Below are positions 18,264-26,372 of a DNA stretch of 64,000 bases, one piece after another; the stretch's first letter is position 1; every line of letters begins with the position of its first letter. The notes beneath the pieces are model-generated. The model saw only the letters and a list, made by a program, of their open reading frames with translations, searched no databases and was not told the DNA's origin. Where the stretch lies: assembly GCF_900102965.1 (NCBI RefSeq), contig NZ_FNGM01000002.1, positions 264,346 through 328,345 of the forward strand. The letters run 5' to 3'. Source of the DNA: Paenibacillus jilunlii. GTDB taxonomy: Bacteria > Bacillota > Bacilli > Paenibacillales > Paenibacillaceae. Both the position numbers and the translations under genes were made by a program.

Positions 18264-18665
18264 CGGTATCTCCTCCTTTCATAAGCTGAGCCGTACCATT
18301 CATCTGTTCTTTATTATCTATTACCCTGTTTTCCGGCCTGTTTATGTTGCTGTGTGGGACTCTGCTGCCCTATAGAATTTCCAATTCCGTAAAAAGGCGC
18401 ACCATAGCCGGAATCCCCACTACAATGCGCCTGTATGATGGTGCTATATGAAAAGCCCGGTGAATCCGCTGTTCCTGCAGGGACCTTAGAGGGAACGGCG
18501 CTGGCCGCCGGCCCGGGAATCCCTTTTACCAGCCGATCCAGCCGGACTTGAACATCTGCTTCCTTCTACACTTCAGCGGTGCAGCAGGCACTCCGCTTCC
18601 CCCGGAGGCCTGCCGCATAGCGCCGTACCTGCCAACTTCCTGGTATTGAAGCTTTTACGAAGCTT
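18264..18665. other. 402-base gap between the dnaJ-like gene and hsp20
   Basis: No gene is seen. The region contains several GC-rich short inverted words (for example CCGGCC at 18508-18513) but no clear terminator with a T-run. No CtsR heptads or CIRCE were found upstream of the dnaJ-like gene. Confidence 0.4.
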
Positions 18666-19133
18666 TTATTGAAGCCGCTCTCCGGATGAACCATCGTCTT
18701 GGATCTCAATGCGTTTACCTAGCGGTTTCTGCTGTTTCGGTACCGACAGGGTCAGCAAGCCGTCCTTCAGCGAAGCGCGAATTCCATCCTCGGCAACATC
18801 CTGCACATAGAACCGGCGGACGTACTCCCCATACCGGCGTTCTCTGCGCACCACCTGGTGGTCCTTGTTTTCCTCACTGTTGTCTTCCTTGCGTACCGCT
18901 TTGATCGTCAAATAAGGGCTGGCGTAATCAATGTCGATTTCTTCTTTTTTGAAGCCGGGCAGTTCGGCCTCGATCAGATACGCCTGCTCGTTCTCCCGGA
19001 TATCCGTACGGAAGGACATCGTTGAGCTTTTAATGGGTGCAAAAAAATCATCATTAAACACTTCATTCAGGGACTTGGCCAGCACACCAAAAGCATCATC
19101 TCTGCGTTTTCCAAAAGGAACCAAATCAAACAT
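18666..19133 (-). CDS. Small heat-shock protein (Hsp20/alpha-crystallin)
   Basis: This 155-residue chaperone holds unfolding proteins until ClpB or DnaK can act. The alpha-crystallin domain covers about residues 40-140: FRTDIRENEQAYLIEAELPGFKKEEI, then the ERRYGEYVRRFYVQD segment and the conserved ASLKDGLLTLSVPK. The IxI-like C-terminal element is KRIEIQD. The start chosen is ATG 19133 with AGGAG eight bases upstream; the longer frame adds only MRGECK. Upstream lie a strong promoter and a CtsR-type operator placed just after the transcription start, so repression by CtsR and release on heat are expected. Confidence 0.93.
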   Translation of the reverse strand: MFDLVPFGKRRDDAFGVLAKSLNEVFNDDFFAPIKSSTMSFRTDIRENEQAYLIEAELPGFKKEEIDIDYASPYLTIKAVRKEDNSEENKDHQVVRRERRYGEYVRRFYVQDVAEDGIRASLKDGLLTLSVPKQQKPLGKRIEIQDDGSSGERLQ

Positions 19134-19150
19134 TTTACATTCTCCTCTCA

Positions 19151-19173
19151 TTTGACTTTGACTTTATTTGACC
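19151..19173 (-). promoter_or_regulatory. CtsR-type operator at hsp20
   Basis: On the minus strand the sequence reads GGTCAAA-TAA-AGTCAAA followed directly by a further GTCAAA. This fits the CtsR heptad consensus (A/G)GTCAAA-NAN-(A/G)GTCAAA exactly. It lies between the -10 box and the ribosome site, so a bound repressor would block the initiating polymerase. Confidence 0.85.
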
Positions 19174-19182
19174 TATGGCTTC

Positions 19183-19211
19183 ATTATAGTCCCCCTCCCG
19201 GGGGAAGACAA
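19183..19211 (-). promoter_or_regulatory. hsp20 promoter
   Basis: TTGTCT (19206-19211) and TATAAT (19183-19188) on the minus strand are 17 bases apart, with a C-rich/G-rich palindromic spacer (CCCCCGGGAGGGGG). It directs transcription through the CtsR-type operator into hsp20. Confidence 0.8.
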
Positions 19212-19289
19212 AACCTGTATAAGCCGAAAAACCGGGAAAATCCGGCATTTCAGCTCATTTTTTAAACCAAATTTTAGTGTTTTTCACTT

Positions 19290-19306
19290 TTTGACCTTAT
19301 TTGACC
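19290..19306 (-). promoter_or_regulatory. Second CtsR-type operator, embedded at a stop codon
   Basis: GGTCAAA-TAA-GGTCAAA, a perfect match to the CtsR heptad consensus. The first heptad encodes the last codons of the acetyltransferase gene and the TAA spacer is its stop codon. It lies about 80 bases upstream of the hsp20 -35 box, so it may cooperate with the first operator or block read-through from the acetyltransferase gene. Confidence 0.7.
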
Positions 19307-19863
19307 TTCATGGATATGTAGCGCTCCCGGTACTCGTTCTCCAGCATGCTCATCATTACCACATCATGGTACTGATGATTATAGAAAAGCGTCTGGCGCC
19401 GCACACCCTCCCGGACAAAACCAATGGACTCATACACATGCGCTGCGCGTTTATTATATGCGTAAACCTCGAGTTCAATCCGGTGCAAATTCAGAATTCC
19501 GAAGCCGTAGTCGAGCATCAGCAGCAGCGCTTCCCGGCCATAGCCCTTTCCCTGATGGGCTTCATCTCCAATAGCGATCCGCAGATTCGCTGTACGGTTA
19601 TTGCGGTCCATATCCTGAATGGCGATGTCCCCGATGGTCTCATCGGTGTCCTTAAGGGCGATTAGCAGCAGCACCCCGCTGTCATCCTCCGCTTTGCGCT
19701 CAATATATGCCGCGATCTGCTCCTTCGTAATATGCTTCTGCGTTCCCGTAAGCCTGCGGGCCTCCGCATCGTAGAACATATGGTAATACAGCTCGGCGTC
19801 TTCCCCGTTCAGCGGGCGCAGATACACCTTTTCCCCCCATAACATGCCGGAGTTCCTGCTCAT
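19297..19863 (-). CDS. GNAT-family N-acetyltransferase
   Basis: This 188-residue protein resembles the RimJ/RimL/SpeG branch of acetyl-CoA-dependent acetyltransferases. The core shows VYLRPLNGEDAELYY at the N-terminus, the acetyl-CoA pyrophosphate loop in IGDEAHQGKGYGREAL (Q/RxxGxG/A type), and LNLHRIELEVYAYNKRAAHVYESIGFVREG, which is characteristic of the branch. The start chosen is ATG 19863 with AGGAG nine bases upstream. The acceptor (protein N-terminus, polyamine or drug) cannot be told. It is divergent from the MocR-type regulator. Its stop codon sits inside a CtsR-type operator. Confidence 0.88.
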   Translation of the reverse strand: MSRNSGMLWGEKVYLRPLNGEDAELYYHMFYDAEARRLTGTQKHITKEQIAAYIERKAEDDSGVLLLIALKDTDETIGDIAIQDMDRNNRTANLRIAIGDEAHQGKGYGREALLLMLDYGFGILNLHRIELEVYAYNKRAAHVYESIGFVREGVRRQTLFYNHQYHDVVMMSMLENEYRERYISMKVK

Positions 19864-19908
19864 TCTCTTCATCTCCTGTCGTTAATGTAGCTCTATGATA
19901 TGGCAAAA

Positions 19909-19922
19909 TTGTATACTTACAA
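19909..19922. promoter_or_regulatory. Palindrome in the acetyltransferase/MocR divergent region
   Basis: TTGTA-TACT-TACAA is an inverted repeat in the 102-base divergent gap. Its minus-strand TTGTAA could be the -35 box of the acetyltransferase gene (TATCAT lies 16 bases further). It is a candidate regulator site; the MocR-type protein next door is the obvious but unproven ligand. Confidence 0.35.
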
Positions 19923-19965
19923 ATAGACAAATCCGTCCTTTTTCGAAGGACAGATAGGAGTTCCT

Positions 19966-21399
19966 ATGCTGCTTGTCCCGAATCTCAGCGATACTGGCGG
20001 AGTACCTTACTACATACAGCTATATGACTATTTAAAAAAAGAAATCATCAGCGGCTCGCTGCCTACGGGCACCCGTCTGCCCTCCATCCGCATCATGGCC
20101 GCCCAGCTTCAGCTCAGCACCACTCCGGTAGAGCTGGCCTACCAGCAGCTGCTGTCCGAGGGCTTCATCGTGAGCAGGCCGCGCAGCGGATATTATGTAC
20201 AACAGGTGCATGGGCTGGGCGGAACCGCAGCAGAGCCAGACCGTCCACCGCTGCCGGTCCGTTCTATTACCCCGCGTGATTCCCGGACCTACCCATATGA
20301 TTTCCATATTTCACGTAACGACTTCTCCCTCTTTCCAGACAAAATATGGCGCAGCCTCTACCAGGAGCAGCTTGCCAATCCCGATCTGCTGCAATATGGC
20401 GATCCACAGGGAGAACCTGCCTTGCGGGAGAGCATCGCCGCCCATTTGCGGCAGTTCCGCGGGCTGCGCTGCACAGCAGAGCAGGTTGTGATCGGCGGCG
20501 ACCAGTATACGCTATGCTCGCTTCTGGCACTCCTGCTTCAGGAGAAGGCGATGAAGCTTGCGATTGAAAATCCGGGATACCACCTGCTCCCTGCGGCATT
20601 TCAGCGGCATGGCTTTCAGATTTTGCCCCTTCAACTGCAGGAAGACGGGCTTGACGTAACGCAGCTATACGCAAGCGGAGCAAATTGCGTGTACATCTCG
20701 CCTTCCCACCAGTTCCCCCGGGGGATGGTGATGCCCATTGCGAACCGGCTGGCGCTGCTGGAGTGGGCCCGGAGGAACAGCAGCTATATTATAGAGGATG
20801 ATTATGACGGTGAGTTCCGCTATCATGGACGGCCGATTCCCGCGCTGCAGGGACTCCTGGAAGACAGTCCTGTGATCTATATGTGCAGTTTCGCCCAATC
20901 GCTGGCCCCGGCGCTGTGTATTCATTATATGGTGCTGCCCAAGTCGCTTGTGCCGGACTACCACAGCCTGAAAAGCGAGCTGTACTTGGAGCATTCCGCT
21001 TCCCGGCTGAATCAGATAGCGCTGCATTATTTCATGGAGAGGGGGCACTTTGCGAAGCATTTGCGGAGAATGCGTCTGGTCTACCAGAGGAAGCATGATC
21101 TGCTTTTGAGTGCGATCCAACGCAATTTCGGGGAAAAAGCAGCCGTGCACGGACAAGGGGCAGGATTCCACATTCTGCTCACCCTTCACAGCGGCGGCAG
21201 TGCCCGCCAGCTCGCAGAAAAGGCCGCAGCGGCAGGTATCCGTGTTACGCCCATGTCCTATACATGGTGGAGCAGGCCGGAGCATGACGAGCCGGAATTT
21301 ATTCTGGGCTTCGGCGGCATTGCCGAGGAGAGGATTGAGGAGGGCATCCGGCGGCTGGCCGGAGTGTGGGATAAAGGTTTAGAAGCCACAGCCTTCTAA
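19966..21399 (+). CDS. MocR-type GntR regulator with a degenerate aminotransferase domain
   Basis: This 477-residue protein joins an N-terminal GntR winged helix (residues 12-80; LPSIRIMAAQLQLSTTPVELAYQQLLSEGFI) to a fold-type I aminotransferase domain (about 110-470; QYGDPQGEPALRESIA, EDDYDGEFRY). In MocR/PdxR proteins the sequence SKxLAPxLRxGY carries the lysine that binds PLP. Here it reads AQSLAPALCIHY, so the lysine is Gln311 and the phosphate-binding Arg is Cys. It therefore probably cannot form the Schiff base and may sense another ligand or bind PLP non-covalently. AGGAG lies five bases upstream of the ATG. Targets are unknown. Confidence 0.9.
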   Translation: MLLVPNLSDTGGVPYYIQLYDYLKKEIISGSLPTGTRLPSIRIMAAQLQLSTTPVELAYQQLLSEGFIVSRPRSGYYVQQVHGLGGTAAEPDRPPLPVRSITPRDSRTYPYDFHISRNDFSLFPDKIWRSLYQEQLANPDLLQYGDPQGEPALRESIAAHLRQFRGLRCTAEQVVIGGDQYTLCSLLALLLQEKAMKLAIENPGYHLLPAAFQRHGFQILPLQLQEDGLDVTQLYASGANCVYISPSHQFPRGMVMPIANRLALLEWARRNSSYIIEDDYDGEFRYHGRPIPALQGLLEDSPVIYMCSFAQSLAPALCIHYMVLPKSLVPDYHSLKSELYLEHSASRLNQIALHYFMERGHFAKHLRRMRLVYQRKHDLLLSAIQRNFGEKAAVHGQGAGFHILLTLHSGGSARQLAEKAAAAGIRVTPMSYTWWSRPEHDEPEFILGFGGIAEERIEEGIRRLAGVWDKGLEATAF

Positions 21400-21599
21400 A
21401 GGAATGGTTTGATTTTCTTATGAACTCAGTCTATATGGGCGGGTATAAAGAAAATATCTTTTCTCCAGGGAAATTAGATTTAGAAATTAAGGAATACCAA
21501 TTCCCAGTTGACCGCGCTGCAATCAGAAATATAGACTTCTGAGTCTTCTGATAGATTCTGCACAAAGACAATAATCAGGAAAGGCCTCCCGGCACCACT

Positions 21600-22625
21600 C
21601 TACTTATATCTGGCCAGCATCCCGGCAAGCAGCTCCCTAACCCTCCCGGCCAGTTCCGGCGGCTCCTGTACCTCAGCCTCGTTGCACAGGCCAATCACGA
21701 ACCGGGCAAAGAATCGCAGATCATTGCGCGGGACCTGGCCTCCTAGCCAGCCGGTGCCGTCTTCACGGATGTGCAGCAAGGACGCTGACCAGAGCTCGGC
21801 CTCGCATGCCTGAACCCCTTCTTGTGTCAGCTCAATATGCAACCGGGACTGTTCCTTGCCGTTAGTTGGCACCCGCCCCGGTCTCTCGTCTGCTTCCTGC
21901 CCGGGTTCCTTCCGCTCTTCTTGTTCAGCTCCCTGCTGGAAGTGGCTGTAAGCTTCCCTATTCCCCAGATGAACATGCCGCAGATCCAGCGGCGCAAGAC
22001 CTGCGGTGTCAACCTTCACAGCATGCATCCGGTCACAGCGGAACACGCGGATGCCGCCCCGCAGGAAACAATAGGCCGGGCAATACCATAAGCCGCTGCT
22101 GGCATAGATGCCGATCGGCTGGATGGCCCGCTCCATACGTTTGCCCTTGGTTTCATAATCAATCTGCAGCACTTTCTGCCCTGTGGCGGCTTCCAGCAGA
22201 ATAGCGAGATAGGGAAACTCCGCCTGCCGCGCCGGGGTTACAAAATCTATCCGGTGCTTCATCTCGTCAATACGGTCGCGGACATCTCCGGACATATAAT
22301 GATAGAATTTCTGCAATGCGGCCACAGACTCTTCCTTGAAGGGCAGGTACTTATAGTGGCGCAGGGCATGGCTGGCAAAAAAGATCGCCACCGCTTCCTC
22401 CTCCGTAAACGCAATCGGAGGGAGGATTCTCTCGTTCAGCACCTGGTAGCCGCCATGCGGCCCCACTTCAGAATAGAGCGGCACACCCAGCTCGCCCAGC
22501 TCCTGCAAATCCCTAAGGATGGTCCGGGAGGACACACCGAATTCCTCTGCCAGCTCTTTGACGGTGAACTTGCGCTTCCGGTTGACGGTCATCATCAGAT
22601 CCAGCAGCCGTTTGGATTTTGACAT
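21600..22625 (-). CDS. WYL-domain transcriptional regulator (YafY type)
   Basis: This 341-residue protein has an N-terminal DeoR-like winged helix-turn-helix (residues 1-60; FTVKELAEEFGVSSRTILRDLQEL) and a WYL domain (about 130-230), with SGLWYCPAYCFLRGGIRVFRCDRM as its core, followed by the C-terminal WCX-like extension. WYL domains sense ligands such as nucleotides. A Glu/Arg/Gly-rich insert (EQEERKEPGQEADERPGR) sits between the two C-terminal parts. The ATG at 22625 has GGAG upstream, and the extra 25 codons of the longer frame are not supported. It is divergent from the VOC gene, with a palindrome in its own promoter. Confidence 0.88.
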   Translation of the reverse strand: MSKSKRLLDLMMTVNRKRKFTVKELAEEFGVSSRTILRDLQELGELGVPLYSEVGPHGGYQVLNERILPPIAFTEEEAVAIFFASHALRHYKYLPFKEESVAALQKFYHYMSGDVRDRIDEMKHRIDFVTPARQAEFPYLAILLEAATGQKVLQIDYETKGKRMERAIQPIGIYASSGLWYCPAYCFLRGGIRVFRCDRMHAVKVDTAGLAPLDLRHVHLGNREAYSHFQQGAEQEERKEPGQEADERPGRVPTNGKEQSRLHIELTQEGVQACEAELWSASLLHIREDGTGWLGGQVPRNDLRFFARFVIGLCNEAEVQEPPELAGRVRELLAGMLARYK

Positions 22626-22653
22626 AGCATAGCTCCAATATTTTTTATATTTA

Positions 22654-22676
22654 TGACAACACTTGTCACTATTATA
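22654..22676 (-). promoter_or_regulatory. Promoter and operator-like palindrome of the WYL regulator
   Basis: A perfect TGACAA-CAC-TTGTCA palindrome (22654-22668) lies directly downstream of a minus-strand TATAAT (22671-22676). The position suits autorepression by the WYL regulator. The -35 box is poor. The same site would lie upstream of the divergent VOC gene. Confidence 0.5.
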
Positions 22677-22739
22677 CCCTACAATGAACTCATAGCCCAT
22701 CTGCAGACGGCAAATTCATTAACAGGGAGAGATTGGAAC

Positions 22740-23165
22740 ATGACATTACAGCTGAACCCTTTTATACTGCTCGACGGCAATGCACAGCAGGCGATTGAAT
22801 TCTATCAGGAGGTGCTGGGAGCGAAGCTGCTCTTCAAGCAAACCGCCGGAGAAGGACCGCAGAATCCCGATGCACCGATGTCAGAGGAAGCTAAGGCACG
22901 CATTGCCCACTCTGTGCTGCGTGTCGGAGAGACGGACTTTTTTGTAGCCGATCTGGAGGAGGGACAGACACTGCTCCCGGGGAATGGCATTAATATCTGT
23001 ATCACGGCAGACAGCACCGCAGAGGCAGAACAGCTGTACCACTCTTTAAAAGAAGGCGGTCAAGTTGATATTGAGCTTGCCCCCGTCTACTTCAGTCCCG
23101 CTTATGGTATGGTCACTGACAAGTTCGGTGTGGCTTTCCAGATATTCACGAAGCGGGGACGGTGA
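22740..23165 (+). CDS. VOC-family protein (PhnB/glyoxalase-like)
   Basis: This 141-residue protein has two beta-alpha-beta-beta-beta modules of the vicinal oxygen chelate fold. LNPFILLDGNAQQAIEFYQEVLGAKLL opens the first, and VYFSPAYGMVTDKFGVAFQIF closes the second. The pattern matches the PhnB/3-demethylubiquinone methyltransferase-like group, which is mostly uncharacterised. The start ATG 22740 follows GGGAG. The longer frame from 22653 overlaps the divergent promoter and is not chosen. The gene is divergent from the WYL regulator, which may control it, and ends at a clear terminator. Confidence 0.85.
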   Translation: MTLQLNPFILLDGNAQQAIEFYQEVLGAKLLFKQTAGEGPQNPDAPMSEEAKARIAHSVLRVGETDFFVADLEEGQTLLPGNGINICITADSTAEAEQLYHSLKEGGQVDIELAPVYFSPAYGMVTDKFGVAFQIFTKRGR

Positions 23166-23185
23166 ATACCCCAAAGTAGGTTTTG

Positions 23186-23219
23186 GGCTTGATGCAGACT
23201 CCGCTGCTCAAGCCTTTTC
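23186..23219 (+). terminator. Terminator between the convergent VOC and GDPD genes
   Basis: GGCTTGA and TCAAGCC form a seven-base stem that continues inward with GCAG/CTGC, and TTTTCT follows on the plus strand. On the minus strand it is followed by CAAAA, so it mainly serves the VOC gene. Confidence 0.75.
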
Positions 23220-23255
23220 TCTCGTTTGCAGGTTAGTTCAGATTGAGGAATATGG

Positions 23256-24029
23256 TCATGCTTCATTGGCTCTCGCCTGCTTCAAGTCCACCAATGCCTG
23301 CACATTCCGGGCCGTAATAGAGGCAACGCCAAGATCGGCGTAGTGCTCCATAAGCCGCGTCTCGTTCACGGTCCAGACATACACGGGCAGCCCGGAAGCA
23401 TGGGCGCGCTCCATAAACCAGGGGGTCACAATTTCATGATAAATGTTTATTCCAAAACAAGAAGCCTCCAGTGCCTCCCGGCAGGTCTGTCCCACGGCAA
23501 ACTCATAAGGCGAGGTTCTGAAGAGCTGAATGTCTGCATTAAGCAGCTTTCTGAGCTGAGGCTGTCTGCGCTGTGCCAATAGGGCACGCTCCCTTTCGCA
23601 GCCTGACAGAAAGACCTGTTCCGGCATACCTAATCTATGGACCAGTTCTGCAGCAGCGTCTACAGCTTCATCCACTTTCAGATCGAGATTGGCGATGGTT
23701 CCGGACGGCTTAATTAACCGCAGCATCTCTTCCAGCGTGCTGAAGTTCATGCTGCCCCGCTTGCCGGCATAATCTACAGCGACCTCCACATTCTTCAGCT
23801 CTGCGAAACTCGTCTCTGAGATGCTGATGCTCCGCCCTGCTACCGTGGTCCAGATATCATCATGGGCCAGTACCGCAATTCCGTCTTTCGTCACCCGCAC
23901 ATCGTCCTCCACAATATCCGCTCCAAGCTTAATCCCCATCCGCACGGCATCCAGGGTATTGTCCAGCGTCTCCATGCAGCCAGTATGCGCTGTTATGAAT
24001 GGGAAGGAGTTCCTTCCTTCTGCCTCCAT
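23256..24029 (-). CDS. Glycerophosphodiester phosphodiesterase-family protein
   Basis: This 257-residue cytoplasmic TIM barrel has no signal peptide. The GDPD pattern is readable but altered: ITAHTG in place of the usual AHRG, DNTLDA in place of ENTL, then VEDDVRVTKDGIAVLAHDD, which keeps the acidic metal ligands and the second catalytic His. VYVWTVNE near the end is the conserved strand of the family. The start (ATG 24029, GAGGG upstream) lies 38 bases after the PHP gene. It is the last gene of the ABC operon and would cleave an imported phosphodiester. The Arg and Glu changes may mean an altered substrate. Confidence 0.85.
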   Translation of the reverse strand: MEAEGRNSFPFITAHTGCMETLDNTLDAVRMGIKLGADIVEDDVRVTKDGIAVLAHDDIWTTVAGRSISISETSFAELKNVEVAVDYAGKRGSMNFSTLEEMLRLIKPSGTIANLDLKVDEAVDAAAELVHRLGMPEQVFLSGCERERALLAQRRQPQLRKLLNADIQLFRTSPYEFAVGQTCREALEASCFGINIYHEIVTPWFMERAHASGLPVYVWTVNETRLMEHYADLGVASITARNVQALVDLKQARANEA

Positions 24030-24067
24030 CTCCGATCCCTCGCCTTCATGCTGGATAAATTCTTTGA

Positions 24068-25060
24068 TCAGTCGAAATATATGGCATTCGTAAACGCAAT
24101 CAGCGTTCTCACACCCTGAATAATCCCCCACAGCTCGGCGCGCATCCACAGCAGGCCTTGAACGGAGATTTCAGTATGAAGCGGCAACTGCTCCGGCATC
24201 GCGGCATGCTCGGACAGTACGCCTAAATTGCTCTTCAGACTGACCGTAAAGGACTGCTCCGGCAAATGCCAATGCTCATGGCGGGAGGTGAAATCCGCCA
24301 GCACTTTAACAGATGCCAGCCGTTCCCTTTCGTCCGAGCCTTTTACTGCATCACCGATTTGATACACTTCCCCGTTAACATTCACTTCCAGATCAAGTCT
24401 GGGTCCCAAGGTGACGGAGACCCGGCCGGAGGACAACGCTTCTATCGCCCGTTCAGTAAAAGGCGCCTCCCCCTCCTGAATCCGCAAGTAGGTCACGGAT
24501 AAAGGTGCATCCGTCCGCTCCTGGAGATGCCAGTCCCTTCCCGAAGTAGCGGCAAGCCGGAACCCCTCGTTCAATTTGTCCGTCCACAGCCGGTAAGCAC
24601 GGATGTTGTTTTTCTTCACCGGGGCAAAGGTCGTGGACCAGACTTCGATATAATCAATCTCGTTCCAGTCGCGGATTTCAAACTCCCAGAAACAGCCCGT
24701 ACACATCGGACTGCCCGGACGGAAAGGATGAGCCATGCCGGCAAGGCCGCCCTGCTCATGAACCCGGGCCAGTCCGGCATGGATATCTCCCGGCCCCACC
24801 CTCCGCCAATCCTGGTAATCCTTGACCCCGATTATAACCATGTGACCGAAGAAAGTGGTCCATTCCATACCCGGGATAATCAACAGTCCGGTTTCACGTT
24901 CAATCTGTTCTTTGCGCGCCAGTCCTGCCATCGTATTGTGGTCGGTCAGGGCAATACAGTCAAAACCAAGCGCTTTGGCTCCCAAAGCCAGCTCGTTCAA
25001 AGACTGCCTGCCATCACTGTGGAACGTATGTGTATGAAGCTCACAGGCTATCCAGGTCAT
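24068..25060 (-). CDS. PHP-domain phosphoesterase (CehA/McbA type, catalytic part)
   Basis: This 330-residue protein has a PHP metal-hydrolase barrel: ELHTHTFHSDG (HxH), ALTDHN (DH), IIPGMEWTT, and MAHPF, with later GRDWH completing the metal site. This is the CehA/McbA group of phosphoesterases/carbamate hydrolases. In typical CehA proteins a beta-sandwich precedes the PHP domain; here that part is encoded by the separate preceding gene, whose stop overlaps this start as ATGA. It probably removes phosphate from, or hydrolyses, an imported ester. The last 120 residues form a domain without a clear match. Confidence 0.88.
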   Translation of the reverse strand: MTWIACELHTHTFHSDGRQSLNELALGAKALGFDCIALTDHNTMAGLARKEQIERETGLLIIPGMEWTTFFGHMVIIGVKDYQDWRRVGPGDIHAGLARVHEQGGLAGMAHPFRPGSPMCTGCFWEFEIRDWNEIDYIEVWSTTFAPVKKNNIRAYRLWTDKLNEGFRLAATSGRDWHLQERTDAPLSVTYLRIQEGEAPFTERAIEALSSGRVSVTLGPRLDLEVNVNGEVYQIGDAVKGSDERERLASVKVLADFTSRHEHWHLPEQSFTVSLKSNLGVLSEHAAMPEQLPLHTEISVQGLLWMRAELWGIIQGVRTLIAFTNAIYFD

Positions 25061-25530
25061 TGCGCCGCCTCCTCTTCCTGCCAGATTTGCAGCGAATATT
25101 CACAGTAGTCGGTTACGATGGCATGCAGGCTTAAGGTAACCTCCCACATTCCCGCCACGATATCCCCGCAGACAAGACCGGGAGAGGCTTCATGTCTGGA
25201 AATATGGAGAAACTGTTCCGGATCATGCCGGTGCGCAGCACCAAGATGCCCATTGGGACTGTCAACCGAGACCGTAATCAAATTGTTAAGCGGTAGATAC
25301 GATTTAAAGTGTGCTTTGGCCTGCGCTATGGTTTCTTCTTCAAAGTAGAGATCAATACTGCGCTCGACCAAAGTTCTCGCTTTCTCCAAATCTTCCAGCT
25401 GCTTGGGTCCGTACCAAAAATTGATCCCTAGCCGCCCTCCCGCCGAAGCCAGAAAGAACCGGTGGATAATATGCGATTTCGAGCTTGCAGGTGTCACTCT
25501 GCCCCGTGCATCCACGATTACCTTTTTCAT
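25057..25530 (-). CDS. Stand-alone CehA/McbA-like N-terminal beta-sandwich protein
   Basis: This 157-residue protein has no signal peptide. The segment LITVSVDSPNGHLGAAHR...ISRHEASPGLVCGDIVAGMWEVTLSLHAIVTDYCEYSLQIW has the order seen in the N-terminal domain of full-length CehA/McbA-type metallohydrolases (DP/SPxG, then EASPGxxxGxIxxGxWxVxL). This comparison is from memory of the family. The gene overlaps the PHP gene and the upstream permease gene by four bases each, so the three are co-translated. I infer that it pairs with the PHP protein as its second half. Confidence 0.65.
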   Translation of the reverse strand: MKKVIVDARGRVTPASSKSHIIHRFFLASAGGRLGINFWYGPKQLEDLEKARTLVERSIDLYFEEETIAQAKAHFKSYLPLNNLITVSVDSPNGHLGAAHRHDPEQFLHISRHEASPGLVCGDIVAGMWEVTLSLHAIVTDYCEYSLQIWQEEEAAQ

Positions 25531-26372
25531 GACCGCCGCATCCCTTCCTCTTTAATCATAGAAAGGACATAGAAGTATCCGATAAACGAACATAACAGGA
25601 AGGTAAAGAAGGCCAAGGCTGCAGCAAGCTGACGGTCCTGGAAAACACCGAAAACCTGCTCCATGGAGACGCCAAGCATTTGCGGAGCATTGGGACCCAC
25701 CAGATAAGGCGCCGTAAAGGAGCCGATCACACCCATAAACACGAAGGTGACCGCCACTAGCAGTGTCTTATAGGTCAATGGAAGAATTAATCTCCAGAAA
25801 ATCCGGAGCCGTCCTGCGCCTACATCCTTGGCGCTTTCAATAACGGCATCCGGCACGGACGATAAAGCGGAGCCCAGCAGCATCGTCGTAAACGGTATAT
25901 TGAACCATAAATTTGCGATAATGATGCCCTTCATGTCGTAAATCATCCGCGGAAAGCTGTCCTGCCCCAGATGGTACAAAATCCGCGACGCCCAGCCATG
26001 ATTGCCGAGCAGCTGCATCAGGCCGTAAGTAGCAATAACGGTAGGAATAAAGATCGGAATCATGTACATCCGGCGGATCCAGCGCACAGCAAAGCCGTTA
26101 TTGAAACGCATATAGACCGCGAGAACATAACTGACAGCCAGTACAAGCAGTGAAGAAATCACGGTGACCTCAAGGGTGAAGATGATGTTGGAGCGCATCA
26201 GCTTGTCCGTAAACAGAAATTTATAATTGGACAGGTCGTAGCCGCCCCCGTCATTCGTGAGGCTTTCCTTCAAAGAACCTATAATAGGCAGGACGACGAT
26301 AAACACCAGAATTAGAAAGGAAGGGAGCACCAGGGAAATCCCCAGCAGCCCCCTTTTTGCCTGTCTGCTCAT
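25527..26372 (-). CDS. ABC transporter permease (PotB/spermidine-AEP type)
   Basis: This 281-residue permease has about six membrane segments and an EAA loop (ESAKDVGAGRLRIFWRLILPLT) that contacts the ATPase. It is one of two permeases of the importer in this operon; the other is encoded at 28665-29489. The type resembles the polyamine/iron/2-aminoethylphosphonate branch rather than sugar importers. It overlaps the binding-protein gene and the CehA N-domain gene by four bases each. Confidence 0.88.
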   Translation of the reverse strand: MSRQAKRGLLGISLVLPSFLILVFIVVLPIIGSLKESLTNDGGGYDLSNYKFLFTDKLMRSNIIFTLEVTVISSLLVLAVSYVLAVYMRFNNGFAVRWIRRMYMIPIFIPTVIATYGLMQLLGNHGWASRILYHLGQDSFPRMIYDMKGIIIANLWFNIPFTTMLLGSALSSVPDAVIESAKDVGAGRLRIFWRLILPLTYKTLLVAVTFVFMGVIGSFTAPYLVGPNAPQMLGVSMEQVFGVFQDRQLAAALAFFTFLLCSFIGYFYVLSMIKEEGMRRS

